Below, piece by piece: positions 1 to 7,886 of a stretch of DNA of 64,000 nt (positions are counted from its first letter, which is position 1; each line of letters opens with the position of its first letter). The stretch is taken from NCBI GenBank assembly GCA_019638635.1, contig JAHBTM010000003.1, positions 1 through 64,000 on the forward strand. Direction: 5' to 3'. Made by a program: the position numbers and the translations under genes. The notes under the pieces are model-generated. The model was given only the letters and a program-made list of their open reading frames with translations, did no database searches and was not told where the DNA came from. The DNA is from Ferruginibacter sp. (GTDB lineage: Bacteria > Bacteroidota > Bacteroidia > Chitinophagales > Chitinophagaceae).

Positions 1-109
1 GTTAAGATGTGGAGACTCGTCTGGGAAGAGACGACGCGTCCCTCATGTTCATTGAGACTTCGTGTTGTAGGTTAAGAAGAGGAGACTCGTCTGGGAAGAT
101 AAACACAAC
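1..109. repeat. Partial array of the 70-bp hairpin repeat (left copy)
   Basis: The first ~100 bases hold about one and a half copies of the 70-bp unit that is also arrayed at 2594-3134. The shared parts are the GAGACTCGTC / GACGCGTCCCTC arms, the segment CTTCGTGTTGTAGGTTAAGA and the trailing GACTCGTCTGGGAAGA. Orientation is the same as in the right-hand array, so the receptor gene at 221-2458 lies between direct repeats. The array continues beyond the left edge, so its full size is unknown. Confidence 0.85.
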
Positions 110-161
110 AACGGCCCGGAGTGAGAGACATCAATAAGGGCGGAAAGAGTAGCTAAACTAC

Positions 162-188
162 ACACTCACATGACAGTGTTATTTTTTT
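162..188 (+). terminator. Possible weak terminator, plus strand
   Basis: A 5-bp stem ACACT/AGTGT with an 8-nt loop is followed by TA and seven T. It could end a transcript entering from the left, out of the window, and it lies in the tail region of the receptor gene. The stem is short and could be chance. Confidence 0.3.
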
Positions 189-220
189 CCTGACGATGGC
201 GATGTGTGAAAGTTTACTTA

Positions 221-2458
221 CTAAAAATTAGCCTTCATCCCTAAATTAAAACTTAACGGAATATTGGGGCGGTAGCCTTGCGGTAAGTTTGCTACAATGG
301 CCTTACTGTTGGTGATGTTGTTGAGGGTGGTAAACGCAGTGAATGTGCGGTTGATTCTATAATTGGATGAAAAGTCTATGATCAGAAATCCTTTCAATGC
401 ATTTACGTCAGCAAGAGGGATGTTTTCAGACGGAGTTGTTTTATCGCCCTGCCCGGGTTTTACACGGGTTGCCCCGGTGTATCTCCCGGTGAGTGTTGTA
501 TTCCATTTGTTGCTTTCAATTCCGATACTACCGGTGAGCATATGCGGCGTAATGAATGGAATGTAATCTCCAGTTTGTATGGTTCCGCTGCCCCAATCTC
601 CGCCGCCATTTACAAAGGAATCTTCAAACGTAGCTAACGTGTACGTGTATGCGAAGCATACCGGAAGTTTGATCCGGTTCGTTACGGTTTTTTGATACAA
701 AAGATCATATTGCATTCCCATTTCAACACCCCGGATGATTGCGTGACCGGCATTGAACATATTTCCGGTGCCGGCTCCACCGCCCGAGATGTTATCTGAA
801 CCAAGGATGTTGTCATAGTTGTTTATAAATCCTGTTACCTGCGCATGAAATCCTTTTGTATTCATTCGGTACCCGAGTTCATAGTTTATGGATTTTTCCG
901 CCGTAGCTTGTCCGTTTACAGCAGTTACCGAAGGCATTCCGGGTGGTGAGAAACCTTTATGTACACCGCCGAACACGTTCATGCTGGAATTGATTTCATA
1001 ATTGAAACCCACACCCGGCAGGAAAACAGCAAGTTGGTTGGTGGCTGTTTTCAATGCCGTTCCCAATCGGGCATTATCGGCATTTCCAAAATTGCGGAAT
1101 TCGAGGTTTACCGTTTCGTGCCTGAAACCTGCACTGATTTTTAACCCCTTGTACTGTACATCATAATTCAGATACGTTGCCACACTGTTCGCATCCCGCA
1201 ATTGATTTTCCTGATTTCCCTTAACACCTGCGGCAGTGAGTATCATTAAACGGTTTGTCATGCTGTATGTGGATCGTGTAGCATAGCGGTCTGCCTGATC
1301 GGCATGCGCACGAACCCCTGCCCGTATGTGGTGTTCCAATTGACGGGTATTAAAGTGATAATTTGCATTCAACTGTATTCCTTTCGATTGGTATGTTCTC
1401 GCTGCACTTTGATAATCGATGTCCCCATTTTCCTGCCCGGTCATTATCCGATAAGCGGTTTGATGTGTTTCAGGATGATTCAGGATGTTGTTGATGCTTT
1501 GTCCGCCAAAGCTATTCGCCCTGGCCCAATCTCTGAAAGTAGTTGCATAGTATGCTGTGGTGTTGATGGATAATCCTTTTACAGGGAATATGGAGTGTGT
1601 GAGGGAGATGTGTTGATGCGACATATCCAGCTTATCTTTTTGGGTGCCTGTATATCTTCTGTTGGCGTTTGCTTTGTAATCATCGAAGGTTAATCCCAAA
1701 TACGTTTCGTTGCTTTCTTCGGTCGTGTTTACAAATTTCAATGTAAACGACTGATACATTTTTGCATTTGTAGGGGTGTGCCACCGCAGTTTTCCCATAA
1801 GGTCTCTTCGGTCGAATCCGGTATGGCCCCCGTTATCCAATTCTTTAAAACCGTTACTGGCCAATCGGTTTACTTCAAAAACATAATCAAAGTTTTTTTT
1901 GCTGTCGCCCACCCAAACCCTTTGCTGGTTGGTGTGAAAGCTGCCATACGAAAGTTGTGCAAAGCCATTGAATGAGGAAGGTATGGAAGTAGAAATGAGG
2001 TTAACGGCACCACCGATGGTGTATGGTCCGTATTTAATTTGGCTACTGCCTTTCAGTACTTCTACTCCCTGCATGCGGGCGAAGGTGGGGAAGTAATATG
2101 CTGAAGGATCGGCATAGGGCGCCGGAGCCATGAGGATGCCATCTTCCATTAAAGTGATCTTTGCACTTCGGTTTACTGGCGTGCCCCGCAAGCCAATGTT
2201 GGGCCTGAGTCCGAAACCTTCTTCATCGCGGATATTCACACCCGGAACCAGGCGGAGTACGTGGTTGATATTTGGCTGATTGAGTTTTTCAATGGTTTCG
2301 TGGTTGATGTGTTGACCAGAACCGGGAATGGATTTGGATTTACTTCCTACGATGGTGATTGCTTCTAACTCAAGGCTGCGGGAAGTATCGGAGCTGGCTT
2401 TTTGGGCAACAGCAGACAGGCTCAGGAACAGGAGCGGGGATATACAGATTTTGTGCAT
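221..2458 (-). CDS. TonB-dependent outer membrane receptor, FecA-like
   Basis: A 745-aa outer-membrane beta-barrel receptor that should import a ferric siderophore or similar chelate using TonB energy. A signal peptide (about residues 1-19, ending AVAQ) leads into a short region with a TonB-box-like stretch (ELEAITIVGS, ~29-38). The plug domain follows (~45-160) and carries the FecA-type signature LRPNIGLRG...LMEDGILMAPAPYADPSAYY...VEVLKGSSQIKYGP. The barrel ends in a C-terminal Phe (KANF), as outer-membrane proteins do. No N-terminal carboxypeptidase-regulatory-like domain and no FecA signalling domain are visible, and no FecI/FecR pair lies nearby, so surface signalling is unlikely. The gene stands alone, flanked on both sides by the 70-bp repeat arrays. 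The substrate (ferric citrate or another siderophore) cannot be decided from sequence. Confidence 0.88.
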   Translation of the reverse strand: MHKICISPLLFLSLSAVAQKASSDTSRSLELEAITIVGSKSKSIPGSGQHINHETIEKLNQPNINHVLRLVPGVNIRDEEGFGLRPNIGLRGTPVNRSAKITLMEDGILMAPAPYADPSAYYFPTFARMQGVEVLKGSSQIKYGPYTIGGAVNLISTSIPSSFNGFAQLSYGSFHTNQQRVWVGDSKKNFDYVFEVNRLASNGFKELDNGGHTGFDRRDLMGKLRWHTPTNAKMYQSFTLKFVNTTEESNETYLGLTFDDYKANANRRYTGTQKDKLDMSHQHISLTHSIFPVKGLSINTTAYYATTFRDWARANSFGGQSINNILNHPETHQTAYRIMTGQENGDIDYQSAARTYQSKGIQLNANYHFNTRQLEHHIRAGVRAHADQADRYATRSTYSMTNRLMILTAAGVKGNQENQLRDANSVATYLNYDVQYKGLKISAGFRHETVNLEFRNFGNADNARLGTALKTATNQLAVFLPGVGFNYEINSSMNVFGGVHKGFSPPGMPSVTAVNGQATAEKSINYELGYRMNTKGFHAQVTGFINNYDNILGSDNISGGGAGTGNMFNAGHAIIRGVEMGMQYDLLYQKTVTNRIKLPVCFAYTYTLATFEDSFVNGGGDWGSGTIQTGDYIPFITPHMLTGSIGIESNKWNTTLTGRYTGATRVKPGQGDKTTPSENIPLADVNALKGFLIIDFSSNYRINRTFTAFTTLNNITNSKAIVANLPQGYRPNIPLSFNLGMKANF

Positions 2459-2593
2459 TACTATTTTTTATACTGATTTTTATTGGCGTCAAAAATCTGC
2501 ATAAGTGGTCATGAGCTGTTTTCGGAATCAGGAAATGCGTTTTTACAATCAGGAATATTTATGAGTTGAATACTTCGGAAGAGATATGATTTT

Positions 2594-3134
2594 GACGAGT
2601 TCCTTACGATAATTAAGAAATCGTGTTGTGGGTTAAAATGGGGAGAGTTACGACGAGTCCCTCACGTTCATTGAGTCTTCGTGTTGTGGGTTAGGTAGAG
2701 GAGACTCGTCTGGGAAGAGACGACGAGTCCCTCATGGTAATTGAGTCTTCGTGTTGTGGGTTAAGAAGAGGAGACTCGTCTGGGAAGAAGAGGAGACTCG
2801 TCTGGGAAGAGACGACGAGTCCCTCATGGTAATTGAGACTTCGTGTTGTGGGTTAAGAAGAGGAGACTCGTCTGGGAAGAGACGACGAGTCCCTCATGGT
2901 AATTGAGTCTTCGTGTTGTGGGTTAGGTAGAGGAGACTCGTCTGGGATGAGGAACGACGAGTCCCTCATGTTCATTGAGACTTCGTGTTGTGGGTTAAGA
3001 TGAGGAGACTCGTCTGGGAAGAAGAGGAGACTCGTCTGGGAAGAGACGACGCGTCCCTCATGGTAATTGAGTCTTCGTGTTGTGGGTTTAGAAGAGGAGA
3101 CTCATCTGGGAAGAAGAGGAGACTCGTCTGGGAA
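2594..3134. repeat. Array of 70-bp hairpin-forming direct repeats (right copy)
   Basis: About six full units plus a decayed one, with unit starts (CGACGAGT or variant) at 2651, 2721, 2813, 2883, 2955 and 3047 and a degenerate unit from 2594. The base period is 70 bp. Steps of 92 bp arise where a 22-bp piece (AGAGGAGACTCGTCTGGGAA plus GA) is duplicated inside the unit. Each junction folds into a hairpin: GAGG(A)GACTCGTC pairs with GACGAGTCCCTC across an 11-nt loop, a 12-bp stem with one bulged A (for example 2860-2895). Between hairpins lies the conserved CTTCGTGTTGTGGGTTA. Near-identity of the units suggests recent expansion. No coding capacity is convincing here. Confidence 0.92.
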
Positions 3135-3357
3135 TTGGATGATTGTGTAGAAAGATGTTGGTTTTGTTGATACAAGAGATGAAGTTGACGGGCTGCCGGA
3201 TAGCAGTGAAAAGCCCGGTGAGGATTTGGTGTGCAGCGGTTTTGTGCCGGACTTGCAACGAATAGCCGGAACAAATGATGCAATACATTGAGTTGATGAA
3301 AGCCCCAGAGAAATCAAGGGAAGCATCTGGCTGCTGCGGATTGAGTGTGAACGAAGT
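3135..3357. other. Gene-free stretch between repeat array and pirin terminator
   Basis: About 220 bases without a supportable gene. Open frames on the minus strand run from here into the repeat array, but they have no recognisable domain, overlap one another in different frames and include repeat DNA. It may be a remnant of an older gene. Confidence 0.6.
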
Positions 3358-3392
3358 AAAAAAAATCCCGCTTCTTTTTTTAAAAGCGGGAT
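3358..3392 (-). terminator. Rho-independent terminator of the pirin gene
   Basis: A 9-bp perfect stem (ATCCCGCTT at 3365-3373 with AAGCGGGAT at 3384-3392) is followed, on the minus strand, by eight T. It sits about 20 bases past the stop of the pirin gene. Confidence 0.9.
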
Positions 3393-3413
3393 GTGTAAGG
3401 ATTTAAAAGCGGG

Positions 3414-4124
3414 CTAGTGCATCGGAACTTCTATGAGTAAAAGCTCCGCATTTTCTGTGGCGGTAATTTGCAAAGAATCGGTATCGGTGATGCTCATGGC
3501 ATCGCGTTGATTCAATAGGGTTTCGTTGATGGAAACGGCTCCGGAAATAACCACGAGGTACATACCATTTCCTTTAAACGCGTTGTTGTATGAAATACTT
3601 TTTCCGGCATCCAGATTCGACAATGAGAAGCGTGCATCCTGATTGATCCAAAGGGCATCGTCCTCATTGCGCGGAGACACCACCACCTGCCATTGGTTCG
3701 TGCGGCCGGCGATATCAAAAGTGCGTTGATCGTATCGGGGTTTTATATTTCGCTCTTTCGGGAACAGCCAGATTTGAAAAAGGGTTACCGGATCTGTGGC
3801 CGATGCGTTGGCTTCGGAGTGTTGAACACCGGTTCCGGCACTCATGATTTGAACGTCGCCTGCTTTGATGATGCCTTCGCCACCGGTACTGTCTTTATGA
3901 GCGAGCGCTCCGGTGAAAGGGATGGTTACAATTTCCATGTTATCGTGCGGGTGGGTGGGGAAGCCTCCGCCACCGGCTATCCAGTCGTCGTTTAGCACCC
4001 TCAATGCCCCGAAATGCACATATTTGGGGTTGTGGTAACCGCTGAAACTGAAGTAATAATTGGGTTTTAACCAACCGTAGTCGGCACTTCCGCGTTCGGA
4101 AGCTTTCTGTACACTTGTTTTCAT
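3414..4124 (-). CDS. Pirin family protein (YhhW-like bicupin)
   Basis: A 236-aa two-cupin protein of the pirin family, the length typical of bacterial YhhW-like members. The N-terminal cupin holds the family metal ligands: H58 and H60 in FPTHPHDNMEIV, then H102 and E104 in GTGVQHSEAN. Some family members (E. coli YhhW, human pirin) have quercetin 2,3-dioxygenase activity in vitro, and the cellular role in bacteria is mostly unclear. No signal peptide, so cytoplasmic. An AGGAG ribosome site precedes the ATG. It lies 68 bp downstream of scpA on the same strand and may be co-transcribed with it; a strong terminator follows. Confidence 0.9.
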   Translation of the reverse strand: MKTSVQKASERGSADYGWLKPNYYFSFSGYHNPKYVHFGALRVLNDDWIAGGGGFPTHPHDNMEIVTIPFTGALAHKDSTGGEGIIKAGDVQIMSAGTGVQHSEANASATDPVTLFQIWLFPKERNIKPRYDQRTFDIAGRTNQWQVVVSPRNEDDALWINQDARFSLSNLDAGKSISYNNAFKGNGMYLVVISGAVSINETLLNQRDAMSITDTDSLQITATENAELLLIEVPMH

Positions 4125-4192
4125 GTTTGCTCCTTATTTAATGTTTAAACATCAAATTGGGTGCCAATCGTACAAAATGCTATTTTGTCAGG

Positions 4193-4993
4193 TTAGTTCA
4201 GGTGTTCAAAATCCGTATCGTTGAGGGGGATATGGACCTCTTCCACGCGGTTTTCGTTGAATTCGATGATGAAGTTATTGCGGCCTTCACCGATGAGGAT
4301 TCTGAGGTATTGTTGTTGAACCAGTTCGAGCATATTCAGGAAAATGAAGATGGCATGGATGCGGTTTTCGCAATCGTCGAACAGTTTTTCGAAGGAAAGC
4401 GTTTTTTCGCGTTCGGCCAGTTCGAGCAGGTAATGTCGGATGCCTTCCATGGTATAATTGTATTGTACCACGGTATGCACCGGACGATTATTTCTTTCCT
4501 GAATTTTTTGGGCAACCCGTTCAAAAGCTTTCATGAGTTTGAACAGGGTGATGGTTTGTATTTCGGTGCCTTCGCCGGATTCTTCACCAATTTGTGAAAG
4601 TTCTTTCTGGAGGTTACCACGGCGTATCATCAGCAGGCGTTCGGCTTCCATTTCGGCCATACGCGCCGCTGCTTCTTTGAATTTTTTGTATTCGAGGATT
4701 TTGTCGATCAGTTCCTGACGCGGATCAATTTCATTGCCTTCGGCATCCAGTTCTTTTCTGGGCAGCAGCATTTTGGCTTTTATGCGCATTAGGGTGCTGA
4801 CGAACAAAATGAATTCGCTGCTGAGTTCAATATTCAGTTCTTCGGATTCATGAATATGCTGCAGGAAATCGTCTATGATTTTAGTGATGGGGATATTATA
4901 GATATCGAGTTCATCCCTTTCAATGAAAAAGAGCAGCAGATCGAAAGGTCCTTCAAACTGATCGAGTTTTATTTGATAAGTAGTGTGAATCAA
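4193..4993 (-). CDS. scpA: Segregation and condensation protein A (ScpA)
   Basis: The 266-aa kleisin subunit of the Smc-ScpAB condensin complex, which bridges SMC ATPase heads and compacts and segregates the chromosome. The N-terminal kleisin signature is clear: KLDQFEGPFDLLLFFIERDELDIYNIPITKI (residues 9-39), followed by the helical middle with the conserved MRIKAKMLLP. The C-terminal winged-helix part is recognisable but more divergent. scpB and smc are not next to it. It lies 20 bp downstream of the DUF3078 gene on the same strand, so a shared transcript with that gene and pirin is possible. Confidence 0.93.
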   Translation of the reverse strand: MIHTTYQIKLDQFEGPFDLLLFFIERDELDIYNIPITKIIDDFLQHIHESEELNIELSSEFILFVSTLMRIKAKMLLPRKELDAEGNEIDPRQELIDKILEYKKFKEAAARMAEMEAERLLMIRRGNLQKELSQIGEESGEGTEIQTITLFKLMKAFERVAQKIQERNNRPVHTVVQYNYTMEGIRHYLLELAEREKTLSFEKLFDDCENRIHAIFIFLNMLELVQQQYLRILIGEGRNNFIIEFNENRVEEVHIPLNDTDFEHLN

Positions 4994-5013
4994 AGTAGCG
5001 GGTGTTGTAAAGA

Positions 5014-5958
5014 TTAGTAATTTTTAATATTGTAGGCGAAACCGATGCCCATGAGTTGGAGAATTTGTGGTGCCGGGCCTTTTCCGGGTTTTACGTTTGC
5101 CACATCATCATCGTAAATCACATCCACATTCAGGGAGAAGTTGATTCTTTTGGTGATTTTAGCGGTGAACACGTTAGACCAGAAAACATCGATATTCTGT
5201 GGATTGCTTTTATAGTTGGAGAAAAGATCCAGCCTGGATTTAAAAGTGAATTTATCATTGAATGTTTGCTGATAATTCACCGATCCGAAGGCGCCGAATT
5301 CACTGCGGGTATTTTTGCCGGGTTCCAACCCATAGAGGGGTGCAAGGAAATCGTTTGTAACAATGACCCAGCGGGATGTAACCGGAGAAATAAACAAGGA
5401 CAGGTTTTTATTGGGCTTATAATCTATACCGGCCGATAATAAAACATAGGCCGGTGCGAGGAATTTAGAGGTGAGTGCGGCAGAGTCGGCATTGTTTGTG
5501 CCTTTCAGGTAGGAGTACCCGTTAGCAAACTGAGAACGCGCGTTGAGCAATCCGGCGAGGTTAACTTTGGGTGATAGGGCGTAGCCATATTTTGTAAGAA
5601 AATCAATTCGGTCGCTGGCTTTGCGTGATCCGAGGCTGGTGGTGTTCACGATACCATAGGCCAGATCGAGCGTATTATCCCAGGAGTGTTTTCCTTTTTT
5701 GTAGAATGCATGCAGGTTAGTGAAGGCGTTCAGTGAAAAGGAGAATTCATCACCCCCTGCCGCCCAGTTAGAAAGGGAGCCCTGGTTGATGTTGAGGTTG
5801 AAGATGCCACCCTTCTTCCATATTTTAGGAATCGTATCGATGCCATCCGCTTTGTTCACTTTTTTTTCTGTGGCTGATTTTAATTCTTTCACGGTGGCAT
5901 CCTGTGCCTGAGTGTTCAATACAGCGCATAAAAGAAAGGGCAGCAGTAATTTTTTCAT
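5014..5958 (-). CDS. DUF3078 domain secreted or outer-membrane protein
   Basis: A 314-aa protein with a signal peptide (MKKLLLPFLLCAVLNTQAQ). The DUF3078 pattern is seen in WKKGGIFNLNINQGSLSNWAAGGDEF (about residues 48-73). The rest alternates polar and aromatic residues in a way expected of a small outer-membrane beta-barrel. DUF3078 proteins are common in Bacteroidota and their function is unknown. No partner gene nearby hints at a role; scpA and pirin follow on the same strand. Confidence 0.85.
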   Translation of the reverse strand: MKKLLLPFLLCAVLNTQAQDATVKELKSATEKKVNKADGIDTIPKIWKKGGIFNLNINQGSLSNWAAGGDEFSFSLNAFTNLHAFYKKGKHSWDNTLDLAYGIVNTTSLGSRKASDRIDFLTKYGYALSPKVNLAGLLNARSQFANGYSYLKGTNNADSAALTSKFLAPAYVLLSAGIDYKPNKNLSLFISPVTSRWVIVTNDFLAPLYGLEPGKNTRSEFGAFGSVNYQQTFNDKFTFKSRLDLFSNYKSNPQNIDVFWSNVFTAKITKRINFSLNVDVIYDDDVANVKPGKGPAPQILQLMGIGFAYNIKNY

Positions 5959-5994
5959 TGCAGGTATCTGTCTTTAGTACTTTCAAACTTCGTT

Positions 5995-6372
5995 TTACTT
6001 CTTCAGCGCATCTCTGATTTCCATCAACAGCTTATCGGTAGAAGATGGTTCGGCCGGAGCGGGAGGTGCTTCTTCTTTTTTCCTTGAAGCCGCATTGGCT
6101 GCTTTCAGCAATATGAAAATTACAAAGGCAATAACAATAAACTTAAGTACGGCCGCCAGAAAGTTGCCGTATTTAACAGCGCCCCAGGTTAGTTTACTGA
6201 GATCGTCTACGTTGGCTGCTTTCAATGCCGGATTCAGTATCAGCGGTGTGATAACATCATCCACCAAAGAAGAAACAATAGCGCCAAAGGCAGCACCTAT
6301 GATAACGGCAACGGCGAGGTCTATTACATTGCCTTTTAATGCAAAGGCTTTAAATTCTTTTAAAATACCCAT
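5995..6372 (-). CDS. mscL: Large-conductance mechanosensitive channel MscL
   Basis: A homopentameric inner-membrane channel that opens under membrane tension and releases solutes during hypo-osmotic shock. The start is taken at 6372, giving 125 aa beginning MGILKEFKAFALKGNV. An in-frame ATG 33 bases upstream would add 11 residues that the family lacks, and it would start upstream of the -7 promoter element. TM1 carries the family signature VIDLAVAVIIGAAFGAIVSSLV and TM2 lies at about 70-95. The C-terminal helix is charged (KKEEAPPAPAEPSSTDKLLMEIRDALKK). It is transcribed divergently from the EamA gene. Confidence 0.95.
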   Translation of the reverse strand: MGILKEFKAFALKGNVIDLAVAVIIGAAFGAIVSSLVDDVITPLILNPALKAANVDDLSKLTWGAVKYGNFLAAVLKFIVIAFVIFILLKAANAASRKKEEAPPAPAEPSSTDKLLMEIRDALKK

Positions 6373-6393
6373 ATCATTGTATTTAGGTTGGCT

Positions 6394-6401
6394 CAAAATT
6401 A
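6394..6401 (-). promoter_or_regulatory. Bacteroidota -7 element for mscL
   Basis: On the minus strand the sequence reads TAATTTTG, an exact TAnnTTTG match ending 21 bases before the mscL ATG. No TTTG is seen at a good -33 distance. Confidence 0.55.
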
Positions 6402-6462
6402 TCATTTAATTGGTGTAAGGGCGTATATTTTATCCACTACTTATGTACGAAAAGAGGATTGT

Positions 6463-7338
6463 ATGAAAGCAGGTTCTGTGTGGCTGAACTGGTTGTTATT
6501 CGCTTCCCTTGCAGTGATTTGGGGCAGCAGCTTCATATTAATGAAACTGGGTATACGCCATTTAACACCGGTGCAGGTAGCCTCGGTCAGGATTATTGCT
6601 TCCGGTATAATACTGTTGCCGGTGGCTTACAGGGCATTCAGCCGCCTGAATTACACGCAGCAGGGTTTTGCGTTGTTATCGGGGTTACTGGGGAGTTTTT
6701 TTCCTGCGTATTTGTTTTGCATGGCTGAAACAAAAATGGACAGTGCGCTGGCGGGCATTTTGAATGCACTGACCCCGGTGTTTGTTATTCTCATTGGTGT
6801 TTTCTTTTATCGGTTGCCGGTTTCCTGGCAAAAGTTATCCGGTGTAGCCATAGCCCTTGCGGGGAGTGTGTTGCTGCTGTTTGCACAAAGCGGGTTCAGT
6901 GGAATGGAGCATCCGTTGTATGCAGGCATGATAGTACTGGCCACGTTGTGTTACGGCTGGAATGTAAACCTGGTGAAAAAGCACCTCAATCATGTGAATG
7001 CACTGGATGTGGTAGCCGTTGCACTTGTGGGGTGTTCCGTACCCGCTGTACTGATTTTGATGTACGTGGGGTTTCCGGCCATTGTTGTGGATCAGGGTTT
7101 TTTAGGCTCATTGTCGGCAGCAGCGGTGTTGGGAATTGCAGGCACTGCATTGGCATCGGTATTGTTTTACCGGTTGATTCGTTCAGCCGGAGTGGTATTT
7201 GCTTCTATGGTCACCTATGCGATACCGGTAGTAGCCATGGTATGGGGATTGATATTTCGCGAATCGGTGGGGTGGATGGCGGTGGGGTGCCTGTTCATTA
7301 TTTTAACAGGAGTGTATTTGGCCAACCGGGCGCGGTAA
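6463..7338 (+). CDS. EamA/DMT superfamily permease
   Basis: A 291-aa inner-membrane protein with ten predicted transmembrane helices in two EamA repeats. The first repeat starts at WGSSFILMKLGIRHLTPVQVASVR; the second at about residue 150 (LYAGMIVLATLCYGWNVNLVKKHLN). Drug/metabolite transporters of this type export amino acids, nucleosides or other small metabolites, and the substrate cannot be told from sequence. The start at 6463 (MKAGSVWLNW) is preferred because an AGAGGA ribosome site lies just upstream. The frame stays open to an upstream ATG at 6388, but those 25 residues would overlap the mscL promoter and do not look like family sequence. Confidence 0.88.
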   Translation: MKAGSVWLNWLLFASLAVIWGSSFILMKLGIRHLTPVQVASVRIIASGIILLPVAYRAFSRLNYTQQGFALLSGLLGSFFPAYLFCMAETKMDSALAGILNALTPVFVILIGVFFYRLPVSWQKLSGVAIALAGSVLLLFAQSGFSGMEHPLYAGMIVLATLCYGWNVNLVKKHLNHVNALDVVAVALVGCSVPAVLILMYVGFPAIVVDQGFLGSLSAAAVLGIAGTALASVLFYRLIRSAGVVFASMVTYAIPVVAMVWGLIFRESVGWMAVGCLFIILTGVYLANRAR

Positions 7339-7339
7339 T

Positions 7340-7720
7340 TTAATGGAATAAATGCATGTAACGCGCTTCCGGAGCGGCGTCAATGAAAATAATGTTCTCC
7401 CTGTTTTCATCCATTACCAATCGGTTGCCCAACAGATTTTCTCCTTCTTTTTTATCGAAGTTCAGCAGGATGGTATCATGTTGTAGCTGATAGGTGCCTG
7501 TGAATTCCGTATTTTTAATGCTGTCGAATAACATTTTGTAGTATTCAAATTTCCAATCTTCGGATAAGGACAAATAGCAATCGTTCAGGTCGGATAGCGA
7601 CATAAATGTTTGGTTGATGCCGGTAACAGGTGCTGCGGATGCAGGTTCAGCGGGCTTTTCAGCGGGTGCGTTGCAGGAGAAGGCTAAGAAAATGCCCCAT
7701 ATCAATACAATCGATTTCAT
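7340..7720 (-). CDS. Small lipoprotein of unknown function
   Basis: A 126-aa lipoprotein: a signal peptide with lipobox AFSC (lipidated Cys at 16), then an Ala/Pro/Glu-rich linker (~17-35). A compact domain follows (~36-126) with DDWKFEYYKMLFDSIKN-like aromatic content and strands around GTYQLQHDTILLNF, as in small copper-resistance-type or DUF-type beta domains. I do not recognise the family. It converges with the EamA gene, with one base between the stops. A good Bacteroidota promoter precedes it. Confidence 0.72.
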   Translation of the reverse strand: MKSIVLIWGIFLAFSCNAPAEKPAEPASAAPVTGINQTFMSLSDLNDCYLSLSEDWKFEYYKMLFDSIKNTEFTGTYQLQHDTILLNFDKKEGENLLGNRLVMDENRENIIFIDAAPEARYMHLFH

Positions 7721-7724
7721 TCGT

Positions 7725-7752
7725 CAAAAGTACTACCTGATTGTTGTACAAA
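7725..7752 (-). promoter_or_regulatory. Bacteroidota promoter for the lipoprotein gene
   Basis: On the minus strand there is TTTG (7749-7752), 16 bases, then TACTTTTG (7725-7732), an exact TAnnTTTG. The -7 element ends only 4 bases before the ATG (7720), so the transcript would be leaderless or nearly so, or translation starts further in. Confidence 0.55.
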
Positions 7753-7886
7753 AAAATGGGGATATAACCATGGGAAAAACACCCTTTTTAAAAAGATTAA
7801 TAATTGTAATATTGAATGGGTAACCGATGGAGTGAACGGACATCGGAGTGTAGAACTGGATATTATCCCACCTTCAAACCAAACAC

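Noticed and set aside
1..3134. Composite transposon around the receptor gene
   Set aside because: No transposase, no terminal inverted repeats and no target duplication were seen; only direct repeats of a short unit.
2972..3326. Open frames on the minus strand in and beside the repeat array
   Set aside because: They overlap each other in different frames, include repeat DNA and have no domain or ribosome site; treated as chance.
6388..6462. Upstream start for the EamA permease (25 extra residues)
   Set aside because: The extension overlaps the mscL promoter and the family begins near the 6463 ATG, which has a ribosome site.
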